From assembly GCA_020466095.1 (NCBI GenBank), contig CM035808.1, positions 447,501 to 511,500 of the forward strand: 64,000 bases of DNA. The letters run 5' to 3'. Positions 1 through 11,435 of this stretch are shown in pieces. The position numbers were made by a program, and so were the translations under genes. The DNA is from Chlorops oryzae (lineage: Eukaryota; Arthropoda; Insecta; Diptera; Chloropidae). Position 1 is the stretch's first letter. The number at the start of each line of letters is the position of its first letter. Under the pieces are notes generated by a model. The model was not told where the DNA came from. It saw nothing but the letters and a program-made list of their open reading frames with translations, and made no database searches.

Positions 1-3000
1 CTATATGAGCGTAAAAAAGAGTCAGATATGAGAGCAGAAAGAGTCATATATGACTCCAAAATGTTTCCCTTCGCTATATGACTTCGGACTCATATAAGAC
101 GACCTTCGCAAGAAGGGAAACACGCTCCTTAAGATTCTTAAAAGAGTTCATTATGAGGGCTCCGACTCCTATAAGGATTCATATATGAGTCTTTTAGGAC
201 TCAGAATGTTTGCTGGGTTCGTGCTAATAAGCAGACCGAAAGCTTTCGTTTTGTGGGCTTGTGTACACGAACGAAACTGTTTAAATAACCGATCGTACGA
301 TCGTACGAATGGAGGTAATTATACACAATAGAGAACAAATTACAAATATGGAAGTAGAGACAAAGAACAAAAGATTGAAAGAAAAAAAGTACAAAACAAA
401 GCAAAAGATTGAATTATTCATGTTGAAAATCCAATATTTGTTCGCATATTCGTCGCGACAGACGGCTGAAATCTGAATCATCACAACAGATATGGACTTA
501 AAGACTTCATTTTTCCACCTTCGATCGCTCATATGTCGCCGATTATCCGGCTCTTCGGAATTGAAATCGATATCGGAATCGAGCAGTGGGAGTCATGTCC
601 GACGTGAACGCGATACGCTCGTCTCGCTGATGTCTCGAATTTGATGATGGTTTCAAATACATATTTTTAGCCTCGTCCACCGGAAACATAAAAGGCCGAA
701 ACCGAGACGAAAAGTGAAAATATTCCAGAATTTATTTTTTCATTTCTTAAATTGCTGACATCCAAAAAAACCTTCGATTGCCACGCACAAGCGATCGAGG
801 CGCATCGTTCGATCATATAGAAGGAGTGTGCAGGGGATATAACTCTATAGAGAGAGAGAGAGAGAGAGATATTTTACTGAAAGCTACTTAAAAATAAATA
901 ATTACTATACAGGGCACTATATTTTCCGCCTCACATGCTCAATAAATTGTTCATCAAGCACGTATCGCGTCCAATAAATTTGATCTAGAGAAATAGTTGT
1001 CTATCACTCTACACAGGGTGATTCATATAAATAGATATAAATATATATAAACGTATAAACGTATGTATCTCCAATGTGCTAATGAAGAAGAATTCATTTG
1101 AGCTGCTTTACTCGATTGAGAAACTTGTGTGCATGCCCCCCGGAATATGCAGCACCCTGTTTATTACGTTTCCACCCAAAAAAATCACTTCAAGGTGAAA
1201 TAGCATTTACGGATGTTTTGGGAAATTTAATTTAATGATTTATTTTGAAGCTGGAAAAGCTTACAATGAACGGAGAAGATTGCCGGAGAATTGTGTTTTT
1301 AAATCATTTAAAGACCAAGGCAGGCGGTGGCCACAATTTATTGGAAAAAACAATCGGAAAGAAAACAGATTTTCATTGCCAACCAAAATCGCGGATCGCA
1401 TCGACCTTCGTTGAGACATAATTTTTGATGTCACGACGATGACTTTCCCAGATCTGGTTCCCAATCCTCTGACGATGATCTGAATGAATCAATTTGTGCT
1501 CTACATACTTAGAGGATGAATCTTTCCCACACTCTTTCAACAAGACCGTAGCCCATGTGCAATCGGAATCGGAAAGCCATTGAGGAAAATGATTTTACTA
1601 TAACAACGCCGAACTGCGGTAAGGCACGTACTAAGTGCAAAAGCAATAGACAACATGAGACGACATGCTAAGCACAAAGGGATTTTCCGAATGTATCGTT
1701 GCCGTTGCCGTTGCCGCCAACGCGCAGGCAGGAGCGGAATCTAAACGCCATACGAGCGACTCGGAACCAAATAAAAGAATAGACTCGTAGACGAACGAAC
1801 AAATGGATAGATAGAATGGATAGATGGATGGATGGATGGGTACATGTGTGTACAATGCATGTTTATTCAATGACTTCCTTTTTCGAACTTACGAGATTCT
1901 TTAGTCCGCATGGCACGCTGTAAGTGCGCTTATCTTCGACGAAAGAGCAAATTGTTTATTGGTAAACAAGGCGAAAAGTGGAGAGAGAAAGAGAGAGAGA
2001 GAGACAGAGAGAGAGAGAGAGAATGCATCCCGCATGTCTCGCTGTGCCTGGCTGTGAAGACGTGACTTTGCAGCAGGAACGCACATGTCAGACATCCCAT
2101 TCGACTCCATCCCATCCCATCCCATGAAGGGCCTACTTAGCAGTTCACATTGTTTTTATTGTTTTTCTTTTTTTTTGTTGTCTTTATATAATTCATAGCC
2201 GCCGAAACGATCCTCTGCTGTAGGTGCGTTGCTCGTCACTGCATGCATTACATTAATGTCTCCTTGCTCCGCTGCATAACGAACGTGATGGTTGTACAGG
2301 TTCTCTAATTTAACACTTTTGAGCAATAATTCACCGAATTATTTTTTTCAATGTCCTTTTGAAAAGTCACGTAAAATTATTCATCCGATCAGTTCCGATC
2401 ATAAAACTAACGCTGAGGTTTCGAAAAAAAAGGATGGCAACAAATTAGGCCTAGTTTCCAATAGCGCAGGAATCAGTATATTTACATTGAAAGCCTTCCC
2501 ACCCAACATTTGGAAGACTGTTTTATGAGAAGATTCATTTACGAGTCTTTTTCGACCCCTTTGATTAGAAAAGATTGATCACATGCATGATTAAAGAAGT
2601 ACTCGAAAACGACTCTTCAATATGTTTCAAAAGGGAGTCGCATTTCAATAACCAAGATGAGTCGTTTTCGAGCCCCTTGATGATGAAAAGTGATCGATCT
2701 ATGCACGATTAAAAGAAGATTGATTATGTAAGATTTGCCATGACATACTATATTTCATTTTTTCTAATATCAAATATGAGTCGTTAGAGACTCTCAAAAT
2801 GATAGCAAATAAGTTGTAACCGATAAATAGTAACAAATATGATCGCAAATGATAACAAATATGATTCAAAACGACTCGAAATGATATCAAATATGACTCC
2901 CAAAGCAGAGTCGCGGCTAGGGTTCCAATTTCTCCGACAAAAGTATCATTTTGATCAGAAAACGAGCGCATATTTGATCTTTTAATCAAAAGCGATTCGA

Positions 3001-5097
3001 AAACAGACTCGCTTTTGATCAAAAAATCTATTTGCTGTTTAAGCTGAATCGATCGCAACTTTCTTTTCAAATAATCATTCATGTCTGAAAGTTATCGATT
3101 AACCTTCTGAGGATTTGAGGTCTCTTTTTAATTTCGACGGTCTCGGAGCCAAAGAACAACAAAATGAATAGGCCGCCTTAGGCTTCAAAATAAGGTCCAA
3201 CTTGGAATTGGGATTCGTGAAAGTTCAATCAATATGATTGACAGAAATGAGTGGACAATGGGCGAGAATTTCACAAACCGCAAAGATGCGTTTTCCGTTC
3301 CATTTCGTTCCGTTCCTTGCGCCTTTCTTCCCATTTGCGCCGCTGTAACATCCATTCCGTCTGCGATTACTTATGAGACAATTTATTTTAAATTGAATTA
3401 AATGATTCTATTGTGGCTGACGTATAAGTGCGAGCACTTCGCTCCGAATATTCTTGCCCCAGCTCCGTTCAGCTCCGTTCAGTTCAGTTCAGCATGACAA
3501 TAAACAATTTTTATTCGAGTAATGAAAATGAAGAAAGCACGAAGCCATTTGGTGTCGGTATCGGTGTTGTTGTTATTGTTATTGTAAAGTCTTTCACAAG
3601 CGTTGTGCAGCAAGGGCGCCGAGGAATACAAGGGATGCAGCTCGAATTGACGGAGATGATAGGCATCGAGTTACTCCGAATTAAACAAAATGTATGAAAT
3701 CCAAGTCAAGCAAAACTCATCGTGGGTCACATACTTCCGTGGTACTTTTATGGCCTCCCGTTAACCATTGCGATCACGTTGAAATGGGTTATGGGTGCAT
3801 GGAAATTTCATCTTACTTTGTTCTTGAAATCCTTATTGGGAATTTCATATGACTGATCGTTCTCATGTTGGCCAAAGTAATTCAAAAAACATTTTCTTGT
3901 GCCCTACACAGAAAAAATTTCCCAATTAAAAATTTCAAACAAATCACGAAATTCGGGAAAATTTTCGTAATATTAAATTTTGAAAAAAAATTTGGTTGAT
4001 TGTTTTGTTGTATTAAATACCAAAAGTATTAAACTTTGGCAAAACTTTTGTTTGAAATTTTTCAAAGTGCATATAAATATTTTTCTAAATTCTCATTAGC
4101 TTTATGCGGACTTGCATACAAGAAGAGACAAAATAATCAAAAATTTGCTCACATATGTTTATGATGTTATAATGTATAATTATCATCCGCAAACTGACTT
4201 TGCAGACTTCAAGTTTTATTATGGAATATGTAGATGAGGCATTAGCGCGTTTCAGACGTGAAAAAAGTGTTGAATATATAAAACGGCGGCGTCTAAGGGG
4301 TTAAGGGAAGATAAGGTACTAACAAAAATTCATGATTTGGCATGATTAAAATTTTTTTGGATCAAGGTTTAGAGGTCGCTAAAATGGCTTGAATTTTCGT
4401 TTAAAAAAAAACGCCTAAAAGAGAGCTACAAAAATTTTATTTAATTTTTTTTTAAAATTTAGATTTTCCGATTTTGACAGATTCTTAACATTTTCTGTAT
4501 ACTTTAGGGGCAGAAAACACAAAAATTGATTTCTATTGATGGTTTTTTCCCGTTTGGAAGAGTTCTATTTCTACCGATCAATTGATTAATAATATGTTTA
4601 AGCGATTCGAAAACATTTATTTGCAATAAATTTCTTTTTGTAATTGACTGAATTTTTGACCTTATGGACAAAAATTTGAATTTTTGGCTTTGATGCATTT
4701 ATAGCGACCTTAAACCTCAATGAAAAAAATTTGAAAATCATGCCCAAATTTTTCTTTGCCTAAAATTTTTTTTAGACCCTGCCGTCTTCGAATTTTAACA
4801 CTATTTTCACGTGGAAAACGCCCTAATGGCATTTATCCTTTTAATTATTTTAATTGGTTGATTTTTATTAATACCTTTGGTTGTAACCACTTAAAATCGA
4901 ATTCACAGTTGATTGAAACTGATTCCATATGTTTAGATGTGCACAATATTTGCAGGCATTGCAAACCGGGCATAAATATCTTCATTCATTCATTGATTCT
5001 CTATGAATTTTTCACACAATAAAATGTATTATTTTTAGACTTCTAACCCATGCGAATGTGTTAATTAAATTAGTTTTCTTCTCGATCGATCTTCTAG
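1..5097. other. Noncoding stretch upstream of the first membrane-protein gene
   Basis: I find no convincing coding exon here. The open frames are short, lack splice context and have no recognisable domain. The stretch holds GA-rich microsatellites (about 849-868 and 1981-2022), a TGGA/CATCCCAT simple repeat near 1800-1840 and 2095-2125, two patches dense in GAGTC/GACTC (25-210 and 2540-3020), and a fold-back repeat at 4337-4748. The missing 5' exon(s) of the gene that becomes visible at 5098 may lie here or left of the window. Confidence 0.5.
4337..4748. repeat. Fold-back repeat with about 45-bp inverted arms
   Basis: The left arm (about 4337-4381) and right arm (about 4702-4748) are imperfect inverted copies. 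Both contain TTGGCATGATT or its equivalent, a T-run, and AGGTTTA followed by AGGTCGCT. The interior is AT-rich and noncoding. This looks like a miniature DNA transposon, but I could not identify a clear target-site duplication, so the outer limits are approximate. Confidence 0.5.
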
Positions 5098-8000
5098 CTG
5101 AACAAAGTATTCGGTGGCAACTTTCGAGTGCCTTCGGACGCCACATCGCTAACGATTAAGCTGGCTGCATCGACCAGTTTCCGTTTGCAGCGCGGTTTCT
5201 TTAGCAACAACAAAGTGAACAGTCTAACTATAGAAGGAACGTACAGCCAAGATGGTGAGCAGGTGGAAATCACATCAGACGCATTTCAGGGAAATCTGGG
5301 TCCATATCCAGACATTTTTGTTAAGAACGTCTATTCAGTGATCGTGCGCTCCAAAGCCTTTTCGGGTAAGTCAGCCAGCTTGATTCCACTTAAGGAAGCC
5401 AAGTGCCCCCAGTTAATACGCTTTCGTTTCACTTAGCAGCCAGCGGCAAGTTTACAGTTCGAAATGCCAATGACCTGATCGTTTTTCCCGACGCTTTCGA
5501 GAATGCCAAATTGAATGGCCTCTTTGTGAACATCAAGGATTTGCGGATTTCCGAAAAAGCCTTTAACTCAGCACAGGCCAAGGTGAGTCTTTAAATATTA
5601 CCATTCGCATTTATTCCAAGGTGTGAAATTTTCCAGCTGCGCATCGAATCGTCGAACATTGAAAATATCTACCGATTTGAGGCATCGCTGCGGGAAATCC
5701 GCTTCATCAATTGCACAATCGGGACGATCAATGGCGGAACATTCGACGTCATCAATATCAATTCGATTGTGTTCGAAGGCTGCCGGATCAACGTGATCAA
5801 GGCGAGAGCTATCACCGAGAAGGTAAATCCAATTAATATACCGACCCATGTATCGACCCATGTATCGACCCATGTATCGACCCATGTATCGACCCATGTA
5901 TCTGTATCCGAGCCTCACCGAATGGTTACTTCTATTTCAGCTGTATAGCAAACACGTATCGATAACTGGTGCAATAATCGGTAACATCGAGAGCGAAGCC
6001 ATCTATGGTAGTGGCATATCCGAGCTGATCTTGACCAAGAACAAGTGAGTTATATCTCTTACCAACATACTTGATCGTTAACTCTTCTTTTCTTAGCATC
6101 GAAACTATCCGGAGCAATGCCATTTACGTGACAGCAATAAATGCGACGATCGCGGAGAACAATATCAAACGACTTGAGAATAATTGGCTGCGGGTTAAGG
6201 ATTGGTCCAATATAATCATCGAGCGGAATCAGTTCGGTATATTCGGGAATATGGTTTTGGAGGAGACAAAACAGCCGGTCAAATGTCACTTTGATGGCAA
6301 TTCGCTAACTCAACCACTTCCCGGAAGCTTGAATATTACCAACCGGTATTGCATACTCCGAGAAATATCGGTTAATTTACCGTGTCGCTGTAATCTCGAT
6401 TGGCTCGAGTCTCTTACCTCGCACGATCTACAGTCAGAAGTTTACTGTACCATTGATGATAAACTTGGGCATTGCTTTAACTCCAGCTCTTTCAATACAC
6501 GAAAATATCTGAACGAAGTTTGCGACGACACGAAAACGACGCTTGACTGTGTGGCGAATATGAATCTGAAGAAAATCAATGGACGATTCTTCACTCAGGA
6601 TGAATTGGCCTCCGATAATCAGCTCGTTTTGAAACTCATCTATGTTATAAGCGGCTGCGTTCTACTGGTTGTTCTTGTCGTTCTTATCGTTTTGATCGTA
6701 TATCGCTGCATGTGTCAAAGGTTAAAGGATCCATCTCCAAACTCCAATACTCTACCACCACTACATGTCAGCGATCATTTGCACGAGTTCTCGAACGAGG
6801 ACATCCGGATCATTCAACAAACCATGCAAATAATGCAAAAGAAATATCCGAAAATCGAAAAAGAAGTCCATGCCCGCACACGTGTTCTGCTGCAAGAGAA
6901 TCTCTCGGACAAGAAGTGCGTCAAGACGATCAGTCAAATTCTCGACTTGCTCGGCAGTGCCGCAAGAGAGAATAACGATTTTGTTGCCTTTAATCAAGTG
7001 CTGACACAGCACTTACAGCCGCCATTGCCCTTGCCGAGTGCTCCCACGCACGCAGCGACCTCAACGGATCCGATCTATAGCGAACCCACATTACGCGATA
7101 TCGACGGCGATGGGTTTTATACGTCCAGCACGATTGTTCCGATCGCCAGTGAGGCCTACATGCCGCACGGTCAGACCAATCTACCCGAACACATTTACGC
7201 AGAGCCCAACTGCGCCCAGCAGCCACTCCTACGAAACGAGTACGCATCGCCAGCGGATCGAAATATGGACTCAATGGACGTGTACACGGAGCCCATCAAC
7301 AATAATCGAGGTAATGTACTGATGATGTATTGATGTCCTTGGCGCACCCTCTGACACATTGAGGCACTGAAACACTCATGCTCTAGCGTAACTCCTTGAT
7401 TAAGCGCGGCTGTGAATTTTTAAGTTTGTAAATAATTTTGTACAAAAAATAAACTCCCGACACTCGCACCATCACCTCCCAATCCCCCACATAGGGATAC
7501 TCTACTATTTAACGATTTATTTTTGTAAGCTTTATTCTATTTTCCCATATAAGTACTTGTATATTTAAGCAACGGAAAGTGTGTTTTTTTTTTACTTTAC
7601 TTTACTTTACTCATAAGGACATCGCACAAATCGTCAATAAAATTTGCAAAACTAAAAACTTTCGAAACCCCCACGAAATTCAATTTATTTTAAGGATACT
7701 TATAAAGGAGCTCGCTCCCACAATCGGCATGATAAATATTTAATCTCCTCAATAAATTGGACAACACTTACACATATCATACACATACATACAACCATGG
7801 GTACAGTTTGTTGTTCGAAATTTAGGTTACAATCATGATACAAGAAAACAAGATAGCGCCACTTCAGTACCGGTCTCTCTGAGAGCCGAAAATTGAGTTT
7901 GTGACGTCACTGAGCGAGAAATTGTTGTTGTTTCCCATGCTATTCAAAAAAGTAAAAAGCCGGTTTAACATGGGAAACAACAACAACGAATCGCGATTTT

Positions 8001-9357
8001 GAGTTTGTGACGTTTCCTCTCTCAAGTGGCGCTATCTTGTTTTCTTGTATCATGGGTTACAATAAGGATCAAAACTAACCCATTCTCGGCATCTGTACTA
8101 CGTACGAGTAATGACATCATTTTAAACTTTGTCTTAAAGTTTACTAATGCTATAAGAGTGAGATTATTTTAAAAAAAATATATTTTAACACCAGAAATTG
8201 TCCGAGCAATTCTCGTATGGTTTTTATTTTGACGTTAATGGGTTAATCAATTCATTAATATTACTTATAAGTTTGTTCCTCTTGTAATTTTTCAGAATAT
8301 ACAGTGTAAAACTAACCTTCAAATTCTGATATCAAATATTTTACGCCCGGTTTCCAATAACTCGAAATTGATCCGAAAAGAACACATTTGAACACAGGCA
8401 AATGTATGGAATCATTTACAATCAAATTCGCTTTTGTATCTGGTTTAATAAGCAGTATTGGAAGCCAGGCATTACTTTTGTAAATAATCGATTATTATAA
8501 TTAAATATAGACGCACTTTAATCACTGCAACGAAATTTCAATTACTAGGGGTATTCACGACGGCGTCGGAAAATAGTAAAGTCGGAAAATGGGAAGAACT
8601 TTATCTGCTTAAAAAGCTGTGCAAGATGCAAAAAAAATTTTAAAAAATTTTTAAGTCGCAATTTTCCGATTTTCCTACTTTCCAACGTATTTAACACGCC
8701 TTTGTGAATCCCCCTACTACTGTCAGAATAACCGTTTCTTTAATAAGCATAATTTTGTTTCGATTTCTCAAAAATGTAGATCGCTCGACGGCAATTATCA
8801 CACCCTACAGTATAGGGAGAGTGCCTCAGCCGAGAATACCACAATATGCATTGCCAGCAGCTCGGAATAATGCATCAAAATCAATACCACCAAAACCGTC
8901 CAACGAAAGGAACAGTCCGGTGCAAGCAGTTCCCAGTCTGCCCGATGTGCTAAGTCAAAACAAAACGCTGAGAATTCCAGAAGGAGCTACGGAAAAGCCT
9001 CTAACTAATGTCCAAAGAATAGCTCAAGATTTACAGAGTAGGCCAAAGTTTCACATAAATCTCATAGGCCCGAATAGCTCGAGCCACCGTCCTCAAAATC
9101 AATATTTTGTAACTCCTCCCGTGTATACAGCGGCGGCGGGCATGAGTCGCGATCAGACGCGCCGGCAGTTTTTCGATGTGCCACAATTGGCCTCCCCCGA
9201 GAGAGATGAAGACTTTGAGCTGGACATGCGAGGTGCCGCAGCGCTGCCTATTCCCACAGCGAGTGGGGCGCCATCAGCAGACTGCAGCTCCGATCATTCT
9301 GGCGGCAGCAACGAAACTGTACAGATCGATGACATCATTGAATACGTAGACGCCTAA
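5098..9357 (+). CDS. Single-pass membrane protein with repetitive ectodomain and YxEP tail (5' end missing)
   Basis: Exons read in frame: 5098-5365, 5437-5582 (or from 5440), 5637-5822, 5941-6044, 6097-7310 and 8780-9357, all with GT-AG junctions and matching phases, giving about 830 residues. The first visible exon starts at an acceptor, so a signal-peptide exon is missing. The ectodomain is a series of degenerate repeats of roughly 20-25 residues with alternating hydrophobic positions and Asn ladders, ending in PCRCNLDWL, which resembles an LRR C-terminal cap. One strong transmembrane helix follows (about 6630-6710), then a basic CQRLKD stop-transfer and a tail with DPIYSEP, HIYAEP and DVYTEP. 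I do not recognise the gene. Membrane topology is inferred from the helix. The gene at 18058 is a probable relative. Both appear to be nested in a hiw intron on the opposite strand. Confidence 0.75.
5838..5903 (+). repeat. 12-bp tandem repeat in a small intron
   Basis: About five head-to-tail copies of the 12-mer GACCCATGTATC lie inside the intron between 5823 and 5940. The unit length is a multiple of three and contains no stop in some frames, which makes spurious open frames on both strands. It is absent from the spliced message as modelled. Confidence 0.85.
7311..7660 (+). promoter_or_regulatory. Possible alternative 3' end (intron-retaining terminator)
   Basis: If the donor at 7311 is not used, the frame reads eight more residues to a stop at 7331-7333. 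Two AATAAA signals follow at 7448-7453 and about 7636-7641. The spliced form instead joins 7310 to 8780 and adds about 190 residues. The sequence therefore permits a short-tail and a long-tail isoform; which is used cannot be seen. Confidence 0.4.
7834..8054. mobile_element. MULE-like miniature element, about 31-bp inverted ends, 9-bp duplication
   Basis: The element begins CATGATACAAGAAAACAAG and ends with its reverse complement; the inverted match runs through TAGCGCCACTT. It is flanked by the exact 9-bp direct repeat GGTTACAAT (7825-7833 and 8055-8063). A second inner inverted pair (TGTTGTTGTTTCCCATG and its complement) makes it a strong hairpin. A 9-bp duplication is typical of Mutator-like elements. 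It sits in the last intron of the gene at 5098-9357. Confidence 0.85.
8345..8470. repeat. Short inverted-repeat element
   Basis: The left end GCCCGGTTTCCAATA and right end TATTGGAAGCCAGGC are near-perfect inverted copies bounding 126 bp of AT-rich sequence in the same intron. A related end (GCCTGGTTTCCAACA) occurs alone near 47455. I could not define a target-site duplication. Confidence 0.4.
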
Positions 9358-10519
9358 GCATTTGTACATATATATTTTATGTGCTCGTAAATCGAAGGAA
9401 CAACACACACACACACACCGACTTTCACAAAAAACCCTTTAGTATTACTGGGCCAATTCAAGAACGAATTGGAACGAGGTGAGGGAAGATTGTTTTCATG
9501 TAAATATTAGATTAAAACTTTGTTAGTTGCTTAGATTGTAAGGTCTTAAAGACAACATAATCCTTGTAAGTCATTAATTTAAAATCGCAAATATTTGTTT
9601 AAAAAATTATAAAACATAAATACAAAAAGTCCAAGAATTCGTTCAACACGTTAAAATTAATTTTTATATAATTTATAGAATCCATTTCAAATGAACAACA
9701 GAAATTATGCTCTGGAGAACTCACACCTTTAACCCAATATTAGTGATTGTTATAGTGTACAAATGTTAGTAAGGTATTTATAATGATGGGACACAAAAGT
9801 ATCTTGATGATCAAGAGATGAAAGGCTAAATTTTCCTTCATTAAAAAGGCTCTTAGCCCGCCACGGAGGATGCTTATTGCAACGTTATGGCTAAATCTGG
9901 AGCCGATGGCTGTTTAGCGATACAAGTCGAACGTTTAAAGGATCTGGTTTAGAGCTGGAGAACTATCGATAGTTGCGACCATCGATAGTCTGAAATATCG
10001 ATGTACTATCCGAAGATATATTTTGAAATGTAAACTCATTTCATTGGCAAATTGCTAGTGATTTCAATCAAGCGTGTTTGAGCTGTTTAACATTTAAATA
10101 TCCACCATTTGAAAGTTTTAATTTTAAAAACTAATGGTGGTCCTATAAAAATTTAATAAAATACTGTGCATAAGTATCCCTCCTCATTTAATATGACGTG
10201 GTGATATAAAAGAAGCCGAATTTTAAAACCTTTCTTACTCAATTCTCCATACTTTGTAACCAGCACTGAGGCCAGACAGTATTTAAGTGACTCTTTTCCC
10301 TTGGATATTGAGTGATCAGTAAAAATCCACTCACATTTGAAGTGATTTTTGGTTAAAGGTGAAATCGAAAAAATCACTCAAAACGGAAAAAACCACTCGT
10401 TCTGGCATCAGTGCATAGAATGAAATTTTGGCATGACGCCTATAATTCTCATTTGGTTTGTAAAATCGGACACTTAAGACTCGCAGAATTTCTGAAGATT
10501 TTTCGAGACGGGATGAAGC
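9358..10519. other. Noncoding stretch after the first membrane-protein gene
   Basis: This holds the 3' flank of the gene ending at 9357, with a CA microsatellite at about 9403-9418. ATCGATA palindromes cluster at about 9962-10003. The only open frame of note (10153-10377, minus) has no recognisable content. Confidence 0.5.
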
Positions 10520-11435
10520 AAGAACGTGCGTAAGTCGTAATCATCATCACCATGACCGATCATCATCACCATCATCACATCAATCACCATCAACACCATC
10601 AACACCATCAACACCATCAACACCATCAATCATCAACACCATCAAAAACACCATCATCATCAACACCATCAACACATCAACACCATCAACACCATCATCA
10701 TACACCATCAACACATCAACACCATCAACACCATCATCACATCAACACCATCAACACCATCATATCACCATCATATCACCATCACGATCAACCATCACAC
10801 CATCAACACCATCAACACATCAACACCATCAACACCATCAACACCATCAACACCATCAACACATCAACACCATCAACACCATCAACACCATCAACACCAT
10901 CAACACCATCACATCACCATCAACACCATCAACACACATCAACACCATCACACTACCATCAACACACATCAACACCATCAACACCATCAACACCATCATC
11001 ACCATCAACACACATCATCAACCATCATCATCACAATCACCATCACCATCATCACCATCAACAAACCATCAACACCATCACACACACCATCAACACCATC
11101 AACACCATCAACACCATCCACACCATCAACACCATCAACACCATCAACACCATCAATCACCATCTCACATCAACACCATCATCACCATCAACAACATCAA
11201 CAACCATCAACACCATCAACACCATCAATCACCATCAACACCATCACCATCATCAACATCAACACCATCACACCATCATCACCATCAACAACATCAACAC
11301 CATCATACACTCACCATCATCACATCCATCATCACCATCAACATACACAAACACCATCATCATCACCATCAATCACCATCAACATCCATCATCACATCAT
11401 CACCAACCTTACCATCACCACCATCATCGATTGTT
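10520..11435 (+). repeat. CAT/CAACAC simple-repeat tract, about 0.9 kb
   Basis: A long low-complexity run built from CATCAACAC and CATCAC units on the plus strand, with irregular 3-nt slips. It produces a 305-residue open frame made almost only of His, Asn, Thr, Ser, Pro, Gln and Ile. The composition simply follows the repeat unit, the frame has no unique sequence except its ends, and there is no splice or polyadenylation context, so I treat it as a satellite rather than a gene. Confidence 0.85.
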
